A DNA stretch of 61,610 bases, from positions 1-61,610 of the forward strand of contig JALHLQ010000023.1 of NCBI GenBank assembly GCA_022844485.1, read 5' to 3'. The notes below the pieces were generated by a model that made no database searches, was not told where the DNA came from, and worked only from the letters and a program-made list of their open reading frames with translations. This stretch comes from Xanthobacteraceae bacterium (lineage in GTDB: Bacteria > Pseudomonadota > Alphaproteobacteria > Rhizobiales > Xanthobacteraceae). Below are positions 41,336-50,084 of the stretch, in pieces. The position numbers and the translations under genes were made by a program. Each line of letters opens with the position of its first letter. Position 1 is the stretch's first letter.

Positions 41336-42436
41336 ATGTGGTTTTCGGGGGGGCTTGTTGCGAACAAGCCGGTTTTCGCGGCTCTGGCCGCGATGAGCAT
41401 CTTTGTCGGACCGGACATATTCGCGACCCGCGATCCATCCGTTGCACACACGGCGCCCGAGGCCACCCTCAGCCTCCTCTATGGCGGCGACGACATCGAC
41501 ATCGTCGGATCGTTCAAGCGTGCCGGTCATCCGGCCGCCTTTCCCGTTCCGCACCGTGCGGCCAAGGGCGATTTCCTGGGCGAGGCCATTGAACGGGAAG
41601 CAGGGGATGACGGCTGCCACTGCGAGACCAATGCGCGTCTCGCCCCCGACGCAGGCGGTTACCTGCTGGCCGCCTATCAGGACGATGCCGGCGTCGCGGA
41701 AGCCCGTGCCGCCCGCTTTCTCACCGATGCCGCGGTCATGAAGGCGGTCATCGACAAACGCACTCCCGTGGAGCCGCTCTCCGACCATGTCCTCCATAGC
41801 CCTCCTCCTTATCGTGATCCCGAACTCAAGCGTGTGCTTGCGCAGGCAGGAAACGCCGCTGACGAGCCCGGCGAGGACCGGCGGGTCACGGTCGCGGAGA
41901 AGGGCCTCGTGACGACCACAGGCTTCCGCCCGCTGACGGGCACGGAACGGCTGCTGGCCGTCGGCGAGTCTCGCGAGCGCGCCGAGCGGTGTCTTGCCGA
42001 GGCGATCTATTTCGAAGCGCGCGGCGAGCCGTTGGAAGGGCAGGTCGCGGTCGCGCAGGTCATCTTGAATCGCGTCTTTTCAGGTTACTATCCCGGCACC
42101 GTCTGCGGCGTGGTCTATCAGAACGCGCATCGGCGCAACGCATGCCAGTTCTCATTCGCGTGCGACGGCGTTCCGAACGCTGTGAACGACACCAATGCTT
42201 GGGATCGTGCAGAGCGCATTGCGAGAGCGGCGATCGACGGCCGTGTGCGGCAACCGCAAGTGGGCCCGTCCACTCATTATCATGCGCACTGGGTCAAGCC
42301 GCCCTGGATCCAGATCATGCACCGGACGCACGCCATCGGCGTCCATACGTTCTATCTGCCGAAGGAATGGAGCGAGGCCGCAGCGGCCGCGTACGGGCGG
42401 TCGGAGTCAGGTCTCGAGTTTGCCGGCCTGTTCTAG
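41336..42436 (+). CDS. SleB-like cell wall hydrolase (first of a tandem pair)
   Basis: A 366-residue exported protein with a C-terminal Hydrolase_2 (SleB/CwlJ) domain that is likely to cut peptidoglycan glycan strands. A signal-like helix is at about residues 8-28. The domain (from about residue 210) has ERCLAEAIYFEARGEPLEGQ with the catalytic-type Glu, NRVFSGYYPGTVCGVVYQNA, CQFSFACDG and the terminal STHYHAHWVKPPW. The start at 41336 has GGAGGAG upstream; ATG 41279 is possible. A related gene follows 262 bases downstream. The spore-lysis name comes from Bacillus; this is not a spore former. Confidence 0.9.
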   Translation: MWFSGGLVANKPVFAALAAMSIFVGPDIFATRDPSVAHTAPEATLSLLYGGDDIDIVGSFKRAGHPAAFPVPHRAAKGDFLGEAIEREAGDDGCHCETNARLAPDAGGYLLAAYQDDAGVAEARAARFLTDAAVMKAVIDKRTPVEPLSDHVLHSPPPYRDPELKRVLAQAGNAADEPGEDRRVTVAEKGLVTTTGFRPLTGTERLLAVGESRERAERCLAEAIYFEARGEPLEGQVAVAQVILNRVFSGYYPGTVCGVVYQNAHRRNACQFSFACDGVPNAVNDTNAWDRAERIARAAIDGRVRQPQVGPSTHYHAHWVKPPWIQIMHRTHAIGVHTFYLPKEWSEAAAAAYGRSESGLEFAGLF

Positions 42437-42530
42437 AGTCTGCCGAAAAGCTCCAGCCCGTCGCTGTCTTGCCGCATTATTCAAATGGAGCGACGCAAGC
42501 CGGACGCGCAGGATCTGAGCGTCGAAATTC

Positions 42531-42550
42531 GCTTTAAGGATCCGTAAAGC
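42531..42550. promoter_or_regulatory. Near-perfect palindrome in the gap between SleB-like genes
   Basis: The 20 bases at 42531-42550 are palindromic except for one base pair (GCTTTA...TAAAGC around GGATCC). They also read TTAA-N7-TAAA, close to a CtrA box. They lie about 150 bases before the second hydrolase. Confidence 0.35.
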
Positions 42551-42610
42551 CTAACGGAACGCTGCGCCGCGCGCGATTAACGCGATTGCAATCTCAATCA
42601 TGCAGAAGGG

Positions 42611-42660
42611 ATGACGATTCAGGAACAAACGTCACATCGATGCCACTCTTGAATCGTCGT
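42611..42660. promoter_or_regulatory. Inverted pair of GAnTC-containing sites
   Basis: ATGACGATTCA (42611-42621) and TGAATCGTCGT (42650-42660) are inverted copies with one mismatch. Each holds a GAnTC methylation site for CcrM. The second ends 38 bases before the hydrolase start, so methylation could influence the promoter. This is inference. Confidence 0.4.
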
Positions 42661-42698
42661 GTGCGCGTCGCGTTGCGTAGTGTTGCGTGAGTGAGTGA

Positions 42699-43922
42699 AT
42701 GACGGTTCTGCGTACAAGCTCGCAGGGGGCGGGTCTTGCCTGGTTCGCTGTCGCCCTTGCGATCTTCCTGTTAAGTCCCACGCGCGTCGGATATCAGGAC
42801 CTCGCCTCGTTGCTGGCGCAGGAAGCCGTTGTCTCCGCGCGATGGCGGCAACATTTGTTGACGTCGATCGGCACCGTTCGCGCCGCGGCGTTTTCGTTTC
42901 CGAATCCGATCGGATCTGCCATCCCGCCGGCGCTCGTTCCCTTGACGGAACTCAGTCAGGAGTTTCCCCACCGCGCGCAGGACGAGTGGTTGCGCTCGCA
43001 CGATTTCACCAAGGAGAGCGTCACGACTGAGTTCGACGCCGTTGGTTCGATCACGCCGCCAGCCGGGAGCGCATCGGCTGTGGCTTATGGGACGCGCGTG
43101 AATCGCGCAGGCAAAGGCGATTTCCTCGGTGCGCGCGTCGTCGCTATCCCGAGCGAGTCAGACAAGGTGGCCGATGCAAGCCCGGAGGAGCCGAGAGAGC
43201 CTTCGATTGCGGCCGGCGACCTCGGCGAATCCGATGCCACGCGCCTGTTGTTTGGCGAGCGGCCCCTGGGCGCGGCCGCGGGCGTGATCGAGCAATGGCT
43301 GCCGGGCGAGGCGCCTGTGCTCGATCCTGAAAGATCCGCAGCGCAACGATATGCGAGCCTGCCGCCGAGCGGCGAGACTGTCGCATCGAAGGGCGAGGTT
43401 ACGGGCGAGGAAAAGCGCCCGATGAGCGCCGCCGAGCGGCTGGGCCTTGCGGACAGGACGCGCGCCAAAGCCGAACGGTGTCTGGCGGACGCGATCTATT
43501 TCGAGGCGCGCGGCGAATCCGCGCGCGGACAGATCGCGGTGGCGCAGGTCGTCATCAACCGCGCGTTCTCCGGCTATTATCCCGAGGATATTTGCGGCGT
43601 CGTCTATCAGAACGCGCATCGCAAGCTGGCCTGTCAGTTCACCTTCGCTTGCGACGGCATTCCGGAGAAGGTGACCGACAAAGAGGCCTGGCAACGCGCG
43701 ACGCGCATCGCGCAAGAGGCGCTCGACGGCAAGCTCTGGCTTCCGGATGTCGGCAAGTCCACGCACTATCACGCGACCTATGTGCGGCCGTATTGGACCC
43801 GCGGCATGCGGAAGCTGTCGAAGATCGGCGTGCACATGTTCTACCGCCCGCGCGAATGGGGCCCCGGCGACGAGATCCCGGCTTGGGGCGACGCCGACCT
43901 CCAGCAGGCGCGCAAGCTGTAG
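42699..43922 (+). CDS. SleB-like cell wall hydrolase (second of a tandem pair)
   Basis: A 407-residue paralogue of the preceding hydrolase, with an N-terminal signal anchor (AGLAWFAVALAIFLL) and a long Ala/Glu/Ser-rich linker. The C-terminal domain has ERCLADAIYFEARGESARGQ, NRAFSGYYPEDICGVVYQNA, CQFTFACDGIPEKV and STHYHATYVRPYW. Both proteins also share KGDFLG in the linker, which supports tandem duplication. The linkers have diverged far more than the catalytic domains. It probably remodels peptidoglycan during growth or division. Confidence 0.9.
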   Translation: MTVLRTSSQGAGLAWFAVALAIFLLSPTRVGYQDLASLLAQEAVVSARWRQHLLTSIGTVRAAAFSFPNPIGSAIPPALVPLTELSQEFPHRAQDEWLRSHDFTKESVTTEFDAVGSITPPAGSASAVAYGTRVNRAGKGDFLGARVVAIPSESDKVADASPEEPREPSIAAGDLGESDATRLLFGERPLGAAAGVIEQWLPGEAPVLDPERSAAQRYASLPPSGETVASKGEVTGEEKRPMSAAERLGLADRTRAKAERCLADAIYFEARGESARGQIAVAQVVINRAFSGYYPEDICGVVYQNAHRKLACQFTFACDGIPEKVTDKEAWQRATRIAQEALDGKLWLPDVGKSTHYHATYVRPYWTRGMRKLSKIGVHMFYRPREWGPGDEIPAWGDADLQQARKL

Positions 43923-43929
43923 AATTCGC

Positions 43930-43959
43930 TCCCTCGCCCCTTGTTGGGGGGAGGGGGCA
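43930..43959. repeat. C/G-run hairpin downstream of the second hydrolase
   Basis: CCCTCGCCCC, five bases, GGGGGGAGGG is a ten-base stem with one mismatch starting ten bases after the stop codon. It is similar in style to the C/G-run palindromes in the glyS insertion, and may act as a terminator or RNA stabiliser. Confidence 0.5.
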
Positions 43960-44053
43960 TTGATCGACCCGCCGCATAGCTCCCATAACCAACACTTGTT
44001 TCCGGTTCCGCGGCGCCGCGCGTATGGTCCAACCGCAACCTCAAGGACCGCGC

Positions 44054-45289
44054 ATGCCCACCCCCCATTCCTCCGCCGCCGAGTCCTGGCGAACGCCCGC
44101 CGTCATCATCCTGTGCGGCTGCCTGATCGCGATTCTCACCTTCGGTCCACGCTCGACCATGGGCTTCTTCATCCAGCCCATGGGTCAAGAGTTCTCCTGG
44201 GGGCGCGATATTTTCGGTCTCGCTCTCGCGATCCAGAATCTCTTGTGGGGGCTGGGCCAGCCCCTTGCCGGCGCCATCGCCGATCGCTTCGGCATCGTGC
44301 GTTCGCTGTGGGCCGGGTCGATCCTCTATGCGCTCGGCCTCGCGCTGATGGCCTACGCGACGACGCCCGGCATGCTGCATCTGTCGGCCGGCGTTCTGAT
44401 CGGGTTCGGATTGTCGGGCGCGAGCTTCAACATCGTCTTGTCCGCCTTTGCGAAACTCCTGCCTGAGGAATGGCGTCCCTTCGGCTATGGCGCGGGAACC
44501 GCGGCCGGCTCATTCGGCCAATTCCTGTTCTCGCCGCTGTCGGTGGCGCTGATGGAATCTTATGGATGGCAGGCGACGCTGCTCATCTTCGCAGCTCTCA
44601 TGCTGCTCGTGCTTCCATTGTCCATCACGCTTGCAGGCGCGCCGACGGTCTCGATCACGGCGCGAACGCAGCCGAACCAATCCTTCCGGCAGGCCCTCTC
44701 GGAAGCGTTCGGCCACCGCTCCTATGTGCTGCTCGTGCTCGGCTTCTTCACCTGCGGTTTTCACGTCGCCTTCATCACGGCGCATCTGCCGCCCTATCTC
44801 GTCGACAAAGGACTGGACGTGAGCTGGGGCGGCTGGGTGATCGCGCTGATCGGGCTGTTCAACATCGCGGGCTCGCTCGGAGCCGGCTATCTGATGTCGC
44901 GTTATCCGCGGCGCTTCATTCTGGCGGCGATCTACTTCTTTCGCTCCTTGATCTTCATGGCCTTTCTCGTCAGCCCGGTGACGCCGATGAGTGCGCTGTT
45001 GTTCGGCGCAGCCATCGGTCTCCTCTGGCTCTCGACCGTGCCGCCCACCTCCGGCCTGGTCGCGCTGATGTTCGGCACGAAATACATGGCGACCTTGTTC
45101 GGCTTCGTCTTCTTCTCGCACCAGGTCGGCGCCTTCATCGGGGTATGGCTTGGCGGCGTGCTCTACGAGCGCACGGGCTCCTACGATGTCGTCTGGTGGC
45201 TGGGCGTCGTGCTTGGCCTGTTTGCGGCCCTGGTGCACTTGCCGATCCGCGAAGCGCCGGTCGAACGCATGGCGCCCGCCGCCGCCTGA
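44054..45289 (+). CDS. MFS transporter
   Basis: A 411-residue major facilitator with 12 predicted helices and a central cytoplasmic loop near residue 200. Segments such as [38 protein letters not shown] (motif A-like) and [25 protein letters not shown] resemble the oxalate-formate-antiporter-like (OFA/monocarboxylate) group. The substrate is unknown. ATG 44054 has AAGGA six bases upstream; ATG 44024 is an alternative. It precedes an AcuI-like reductase by 77 bases. Confidence 0.9.
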   Translation: MPTPHSSAAESWRTPAVIILCGCLIAILTFGPRSTMGFFIQPMGQEFSWGRDIFGLALAIQNLLWGLGQPLAGAIADRFGIVRSLWAGSILYALGLALMAYATTPGMLHLSAGVLIGFGLSGASFNIVLSAFAKLLPEEWRPFGYGAGTAAGSFGQFLFSPLSVALMESYGWQATLLIFAALMLLVLPLSITLAGAPTVSITARTQPNQSFRQALSEAFGHRSYVLLVLGFFTCGFHVAFITAHLPPYLVDKGLDVSWGGWVIALIGLFNIAGSLGAGYLMSRYPRRFILAAIYFFRSLIFMAFLVSPVTPMSALLFGAAIGLLWLSTVPPTSGLVALMFGTKYMATLFGFVFFSHQVGAFIGVWLGGVLYERTGSYDVVWWLGVVLGLFAALVHLPIREAPVERMAPAAA

Positions 45290-45366
45290 CGCCGGACCTC
45301 CCGGCCGGCCTTGCGCGCGGCGTTCATCCGCGCCAAAACTCGCCCTTCACGGGGCGCGCAGGCACA

Positions 45367-46353
45367 ATGGCGACGTTCAAGGCGATCCGCATCGACAAGG
45401 CGGACAAGGGACAGACCGCGCAGCTCGCCGACTTCGATGAGAGCGAGCTGATGGAGGGGGACGTCACGGTCCGCGTCGCGTGGTCCACCGTCAATTACAA
45501 GGACGGACTTGCCGTCACCGGCAAGGCGCCGGTGGTGCGCCGGTTCCCCATGATTCCGGGCATCGACCTGGCCGGCACGGTCGAGGCCTCATCGCATCCG
45601 CAGTGGAAGGCGGGCGATCAGGTCATCCTGAACGGCTGGGGGGTCGGGGAAACCCATCTCGGCGGTTACGCCCAGAGGGCGCGGTTGAAGGGCGACTGGC
45701 TCGTCCCACTTCCCGCCGGCATGGGCGCGCGCGAGGCGATGGCCATCGGCACCGCCGGCTACACCGCGATGCTCGCGATCATGGCGCTCGAGCGGCACGG
45801 GATTGCCCCGGCGCGCGGACCCGTGGTCGTGACCGGCGCGGCGGGGGGCGTCGGGTCGGTCGCCATCGCGATCCTCTCCAAGCTCGGCTATCACGTCGTG
45901 GCTTCGACCGGCCGGCCGCAGGAAACCGACTATCTCAAAAAATTGGGCGCCGCCGAGGTCATCGACCGCGCCGAGCTGACCGGCCCGCTGCGGCCCTTGG
46001 CCAAGGAGCGCTGGTCCGGCGGCGTCGATTCCGTCGGATCGCTCACGCTCGCAAACGTGCTGTCGATGACGAAATATGGCGGCGCGATATCGGCTTGCGG
46101 GCTGGCAGGCGGCATGGACTTGCCGGCCTCGGTCGCGCCTTTCATCCTGCGCGCCGTCTCGCTGCTCGGGATTGATTCGGTGATGTGCCCGCAGGAGATC
46201 CGGCGCGAAGCCTGGCGGCGTCTCGCCAGCGATCTCGACCGCGGGAAGCTGGAAGCGCTCACGACTGAAGTTCCGCTCGCGGAGGTGCTCAGCGTCGCTC
46301 CGTCCATCGTGGAGGGACGGGTTCGCGGCCGAATTGTGGTGAAGATCGGCTGA
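45367..46353 (+). CDS. acuI: AcuI/YhdH-type acrylyl-CoA reductase (MDR family)
   Basis: A 328-residue zinc-independent medium-chain dehydrogenase/reductase using NADPH. Diagnostic segments are [51 protein letters not shown] and the Rossmann motif [18 protein letters not shown]. The [24 protein letters not shown] C-terminal segment is also typical. AcuI reduces toxic acryloyl-CoA in DMSP or 3-hydroxypropionate metabolism. The acyl-CoA dehydrogenase at 59.7 kb resembles DmdC, but the two are far apart, so a DMSP pathway is not shown. Confidence 0.9.
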   Translation: MATFKAIRIDKADKGQTAQLADFDESELMEGDVTVRVAWSTVNYKDGLAVTGKAPVVRRFPMIPGIDLAGTVEASSHPQWKAGDQVILNGWGVGETHLGGYAQRARLKGDWLVPLPAGMGAREAMAIGTAGYTAMLAIMALERHGIAPARGPVVVTGAAGGVGSVAIAILSKLGYHVVASTGRPQETDYLKKLGAAEVIDRAELTGPLRPLAKERWSGGVDSVGSLTLANVLSMTKYGGAISACGLAGGMDLPASVAPFILRAVSLLGIDSVMCPQEIRREAWRRLASDLDRGKLEALTTEVPLAEVLSVAPSIVEGRVRGRIVVKIG

Positions 46354-46427
46354 AGAGTTCAGGATTCCTCCACGATCCTCAGGCATGATGCCGAACGGGA
46401 ATGGTTAACGAAGGGGTAATACGCGCG

Positions 46428-46904
46428 ATGCTTGGGCGTTGGGTGCTCTCCTTGGCAGCGATCGGATTTCCGCTTTGCGCCGCCGCCGGCGAGATGAAGC
46501 CGGACGAGGCGAGGCGCTTCGTCGCCGGCAAGCTGTTTGCGTATAGCTGCTTCGACGGCACGACCGGCATCGGCCGCATTTACAACGACGGCTCGGCGGC
46601 AGGCACCATGCAGAATGCGGGGAAGGGGGCGGTCCGCTATCTGGCGCTTCCGCCCAACACGCTGCAGGTCAAAGGCCAGTCGATCTGCGCCTCGGTGAAG
46701 GGCCTGTTCTTCGAGCCCTGCTTCAACCTCACGCGCACGAGCGACAAGAGCTTCCGCGGCGCGATCTCGGGCCTGGGCTTCGCCTATTGCGACTTCGTCA
46801 GACGGGGCGGGCGTGCGGAACTCGCGCGCGCGACGACCCGCCCGAAGCTCCGGCCCGCGCTGGCGACCACTGAAACCACCGAGACGTCGAGTTCCGGGCA
46901 GTAG
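46428..46904 (+). CDS. Secreted four-cysteine protein A, unknown function
   Basis: 158 residues: a signal peptide (MLGRWVLSLAAIGFPLCAAA) then a small domain with four cysteines in the contexts YSCFDG, SICAS, EPCFN and AYCDF. Between them are the G-rich GIGRIYNDG and the SVKGLFFEPC region, and the tail is Thr/Arg-rich. The same cysteine spacing recurs in the protein at 48474-48857, so they are distant paralogues. No enzymatic motif is seen. ATG 46401 would remove the signal from the N-terminus and is less likely. Confidence 0.7.
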   Translation: MLGRWVLSLAAIGFPLCAAAGEMKPDEARRFVAGKLFAYSCFDGTTGIGRIYNDGSAAGTMQNAGKGAVRYLALPPNTLQVKGQSICASVKGLFFEPCFNLTRTSDKSFRGAISGLGFAYCDFVRRGGRAELARATTRPKLRPALATTETTETSSSGQ

Positions 46905-46906
46905 CC

Positions 46907-47386
46907 TCAGCTCTTCGGTTGAAAAATCATGCAGGTCGTCGAGGCATGGGCGTAGAGCTTGCCGCTCTTGTCACGCAACTGTCCTTCCGCCGTGGCCATG
47001 GTGCGGCCGCGATAGATCACCCGGCCCTCGGCCCTGACGAGGCCGGTTTCCTTGCTGATCGGGCGCACGAGATTCAGCTTGAGCTCCAGCGTCGTTCCCG
47101 ACTCCCCCGCCGCGAAGGTGGTGACGATCGAACAGAACACGGCGGAATCGAGCAGCGTCGCGGCAAATCCCGCATGCACCGCGCCGAAGGGGTTGTAGTG
47201 GCGGGGCAGCGGCGTGCCGGCAAAGACCACGCGTTCCGGTTCGGCTTCCAGGATGCTGAACCCGAGCGTCTCGGAGATCGGCGCTTGCGGCAACTGTCCG
47301 GCAATGATCGCTTTCAGCACCGAAAGCCCGTCCTGCGAGCGGAGCGCTTCGATCGGCAGCACGCCGTATTGCACACCCTCGGTCAT
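46907..47386 (-). CDS. PaaI-type hotdog-fold thioesterase
   Basis: A 159-residue acyl-CoA thioesterase-like protein. The hotdog helix is YNPFGAVHAGFAATLLDSAV, where His-Ala-Gly-Phe and the Asp are typical of PaaI/YdiI enzymes, followed by ELKLNLVRPISKETGLVRAEG and RDKSGKLYAHASTTCMIF. The acyl substrate is unknown. It is convergent with the four-cysteine gene (two-base gap) and lies 28 bases downstream of the LysR gene on the same strand. Confidence 0.88.
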   Translation of the reverse strand: MTEGVQYGVLPIEALRSQDGLSVLKAIIAGQLPQAPISETLGFSILEAEPERVVFAGTPLPRHYNPFGAVHAGFAATLLDSAVFCSIVTTFAAGESGTTLELKLNLVRPISKETGLVRAEGRVIYRGRTMATAEGQLRDKSGKLYAHASTTCMIFQPKS

Positions 47387-47414
47387 CGATGGCGCTCCTC
47401 GGTCACAACAGGGA

Positions 47415-48305
47415 TCACAGGAGACATTCGATCAGCTTGCGCCGCTGCGCAATTTCCGCCGCGACGAAATCCATGAACGCGCGGATTCTCGCGGTCTGGC
47501 GGAGATCGGGATGCGTGAGGATCCATAGCCCCGTCTCGAGCGACGGATCGGGTGGGGTCAGGCGCGCAAGCCCCGGCGTGACCTCACCGATGAAGCAGGG
47601 GATGAGCGCGAGCCCGACATCGGCGGCCGCCGCTTCGGCGAGGCCGAGCACTGTGTTGAGGCGGTAGACGATGCGGTCCTCGTCCACATGCTCGCGCAGC
47701 CACTTGGCGGCTTTCAGGGTGGACAGCGTCTCGCCGAACCCGATCCAGTTGAAGCGGCGCGCGTCGACCGCCGGATCGAAGCGCGTCGTCTCCGTCTCCG
47801 CGCGGCCATAGGCCGCCCAGGCAATCCCGGCTACCCGCCTGCCGATCAGCGCATCCGGCGGTTTGTCGGTCGCGCGAAGCGCGACGTCGGCGTCCCGCTT
47901 GGACAGGTTCAGCGCCTCGTTGGAGACGACCACGTCGAGCACGATCTCGGGATAGGCGCGCCGGAACCCGGCCAGAATCGGCGAGAGAAGGTAGACGAGA
48001 ACCGTGTCGTTGGTCGTGACCCGCAACTCGCCGGAAGGCCGCAGATCGTGGCCGGTCACTTTGCGTTCGAAGGTGACGATGTCATCGGCCATGCGTTCGG
48101 CGAGCCGCACCATCTCTTCTCCGCAGGGGGTGAGCTCATAGCCGCCACGGCTGCGTTCGAACAGCCGCGACCCGAGCTGGTTTTCGACCTGCGCCAGGCG
48201 CCGGAAAACGGTGGAATGATTGACCCCGAGCGCGACCGCAGCGCCCGACAAGGACCGTGCTTCGGAAATCGCCCGGACGTAACGGAAATCATCCCATGAG
48301 AGCAT
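47415..48305 (-). CDS. LysR-family transcriptional regulator
   Basis: A 296-residue regulator. The N-terminal winged helix-turn-helix is WDDFRYVRAISEARSLSGAA through HSTVFRRLAQVENQLG and LFERSRGGYELTPCG. The effector domain follows with SGELRVTTNDTVLVYLLSP. ATG 48305 (MLSWDDFRYV) is chosen as the standard LysR start. It may control the downstream thioesterase or the divergent secreted-protein gene; no target is proven. Confidence 0.92.
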   Translation of the reverse strand: MLSWDDFRYVRAISEARSLSGAAVALGVNHSTVFRRLAQVENQLGSRLFERSRGGYELTPCGEEMVRLAERMADDIVTFERKVTGHDLRPSGELRVTTNDTVLVYLLSPILAGFRRAYPEIVLDVVVSNEALNLSKRDADVALRATDKPPDALIGRRVAGIAWAAYGRAETETTRFDPAVDARRFNWIGFGETLSTLKAAKWLREHVDEDRIVYRLNTVLGLAEAAAADVGLALIPCFIGEVTPGLARLTPPDPSLETGLWILTHPDLRQTARIRAFMDFVAAEIAQRRKLIECLL

Positions 48306-48378
48306 AAGCCGCCCGCTACCTTGCACGATTGCAAATAGAGTCGGGCAAACGAACCATCTTTTGCAAGTCACGGCAACA

Positions 48379-48393
48379 TTAAGGCGACATTAA
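48379..48393 (+). promoter_or_regulatory. CtrA-type box TTAA-N7-TTAA
   Basis: TTAA, GGCGACA, TTAA with a following C is an exact match to the full CtrA consensus. It lies 81 bases before the secreted four-cysteine gene and 74 bases before the divergent LysR start. Cell-cycle control of the secreted protein is inferred. Confidence 0.55.
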
Positions 48394-48473
48394 CGTTCTT
48401 CCGGCTTGTTTGCGTCGCAACATGGCCATAAAACTTGCCTAGACGGCCCGCTCCTCTGGAAGGGGTTCTCATA

Positions 48474-48857
48474 ATGAAGCTTGGATTTGTAGTGGCTGCG
48501 GCGGCAGCCCTTTCTGCCACGTCAGCCATGGCTGAGCGCCCGATATCGGGCTCGGAGGTGCACAGCCAGCTCGCAGGCAAGAATTTCAGTCTGTCCTGCG
48601 TCAATGGCGTGAACGGCCGCGGCTCCTACCAGGGCGGCGTCGTCAAGGCGAGCTATCGCCTGCCGACCGCCGGCGACGACGCCGAGCCGGTTGCCGACCA
48701 GGGCAGCGTGCGCGTGCGCGGGGCCGACCTCTGCATTGCCTGGTACAAGCTGACCGGTGGGCGGGAGGGTTGCTACAAAGTCAGTGAAAAGTCGCCCGGC
48801 CGCTTCCGCATTGCCGTCTCCGACGGCAGCTTGTGGTGTGACTTCGCCGTCCGCTGA
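48474..48857 (+). CDS. Secreted four-cysteine protein B, unknown function
   Basis: 127 residues: signal peptide (MKLGFVVAAAAALSATSAMA) followed by a compact domain with cysteines in LSCVNG, DLCIAWY, EGCYKV and LWCDF. The pattern GK-F-x-x-x-C, GRGSYxGG, SVRV-G-x-x-x-C and C-terminal C-D-F matches the protein at 46428-46904. AAGG precedes the ATG. No known domain name is offered. Two disulfides in the periplasm are plausible, which the DsbA-like protein of this window could form. Confidence 0.72.
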   Translation: MKLGFVVAAAAALSATSAMAERPISGSEVHSQLAGKNFSLSCVNGVNGRGSYQGGVVKASYRLPTAGDDAEPVADQGSVRVRGADLCIAWYKLTGGREGCYKVSEKSPGRFRIAVSDGSLWCDFAVR

Positions 48858-48888
48858 GGCGGCATAAGCGTCAGGCCCTTCAATCGAT

Positions 48889-49395
48889 TCAATCGAGATC
48901 GAGCCGGAACGGGGCCCCTTCGGGGGCTTCGACGCCACGGCCAATGGCTGAAATGGCCTCGACCATCCGCCCCTTGCGGCCAAGAATGCGGTCGGCCAGC
49001 GCCACGATGCGCAGGTTCGGCGTGGCCGTCGGCGACGCCGCCCGCAGCTTTGCGGCGATCTCCTGTTCGTCGCGCTCGGGCCTGAGCGCGCAGACCGCAG
49101 TGAACGCGCCCGCGGTCGAGCGGCTGATCCCGGCGAAACAATGGACCACGAGCGGCGTCGCTCGCTCCCATCGCGTGACGAAATCGATCAGCCGCGCGAC
49201 GTGGTCTTCGGCCGGCAGCACGTAGCCGTCCAGCGGCATGGCGATGTCGTGCATCTGCAGGAAAAGGTGGTTGTCGGCCAGGATAGTATCGGGCCGGACC
49301 ACGCGGCTTTCGGTGCCGATCAGGGTGATGATGTGCCGGGCACCGGTTTCTTCAACCGTTTCATGCAGGCGGGCCAGCGAGCAAACGTGAATCAT
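48889..49395 (-). CDS. Tyrosine/dual-specificity protein phosphatase-like protein
   Basis: A 168-residue cysteine phosphatase with the P-loop VVHCFAGISRSTAGAF (H-C-X5-R-S), giving the catalytic Cys and Arg. The general acid is probably in HDIAMPLDGY. The family is widespread in alphaproteobacteria and its substrate is unknown. It is the last gene of a minus-strand run with the HD hydrolase, tag and ygfZ. Confidence 0.87.
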   Translation of the reverse strand: MIHVCSLARLHETVEETGARHIITLIGTESRVVRPDTILADNHLFLQMHDIAMPLDGYVLPAEDHVARLIDFVTRWERATPLVVHCFAGISRSTAGAFTAVCALRPERDEQEIAAKLRAASPTATPNLRIVALADRILGRKGRMVEAISAIGRGVEAPEGAPFRLDLD

Positions 49396-49405
49396 CGGTC
49401 TCGAA

Positions 49406-50080
49406 TCAAGAGCTTGCGCCGCTCTGATGAGGACGCCCTTTAACGGACTTCAATGCGTCGGTGAGTTCCGCGAAACGCTTGAGGAATCGGTCCTCCGCGT
49501 CGCGCGCCGGCCAGGGGGACAGATACTCCTGTTGCACCGATTCCGGCAAGCCCGGCGGTTTGCCGAAGAAGCGCCTTGCTTCGTCCTTGGCGAAGCCGGC
49601 GAGGCGGGTCGCTTCAAGATAGGCGGCGGCGCGATCGGCATGCTTGATCGTCGCGACGAATTCGTCCGGCAGGTCCGCGGGCAGGCCGAAGCGCAGATGG
49701 ATTGCGCGCGACAAGCCGCGTTCGATCTCCTTGTAGGCGTCGCCGATATTGGATTTGAACGGGGAGATCATATCGCCGATCACATATTCGGGCGCATCGT
49801 GCAGGAGGATCGCCAGCCGCAGGCGGTCATCGAGGCTGCGCTCGGCGCGCGCAATCGCTTCGACGAGCAACGAGTGCTGCGCGACCGAGAAGATATGCGA
49901 TCCGCTCGTCTGCCCGTTCCAGCGCGCGACGCGCGCAATCCCGTGCGCAATATCTTCGATCTCGATATCGAGCGGGGAGGGGTCGAGAAGATCGAGCCGC
50001 CGCCCCGACAGCATGCGCTGCCATGCGCGCGGCGCGCCGGATGGGCTCGCCGCCTCGGACGATTTTGCCCGGCGAACCAT
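49406..50080 (-). CDS. HD-domain hydrolase (YfbR-like)
   Basis: A 224-residue metal-dependent phosphohydrolase. The HD ligands are visible in FSVAQHSLLVEAI (His), AILLHDAPEYVIGDM (His-Asp) and TIKHADRAAAYLEATR (Asp). It resembles YfbR-type 5'-nucleotidases, though the substrate is not certain. It lies ten bases from the phosphatase gene and four from tag, so it is co-transcribed. Confidence 0.87.
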   Translation of the reverse strand: MVRRAKSSEAASPSGAPRAWQRMLSGRRLDLLDPSPLDIEIEDIAHGIARVARWNGQTSGSHIFSVAQHSLLVEAIARAERSLDDRLRLAILLHDAPEYVIGDMISPFKSNIGDAYKEIERGLSRAIHLRFGLPADLPDEFVATIKHADRAAAYLEATRLAGFAKDEARRFFGKPPGLPESVQQEYLSPWPARDAEDRFLKRFAELTDALKSVKGRPHQSGASS

Positions 50081-50084
50081 GTCA

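Noticed and set aside
42485..42547. 20-codon frame MERRKPDAQDLSVEIRFKDP
   Set aside because: No ribosome site and no sign of conservation; its end coincides with a palindrome. Too short to support.
46405..46419. TTAA-N7-GTAA resembling a CtrA box before secreted protein A
   Set aside because: It ends only eight bases before the start codon, too close for a promoter element, and the second half is imperfect.
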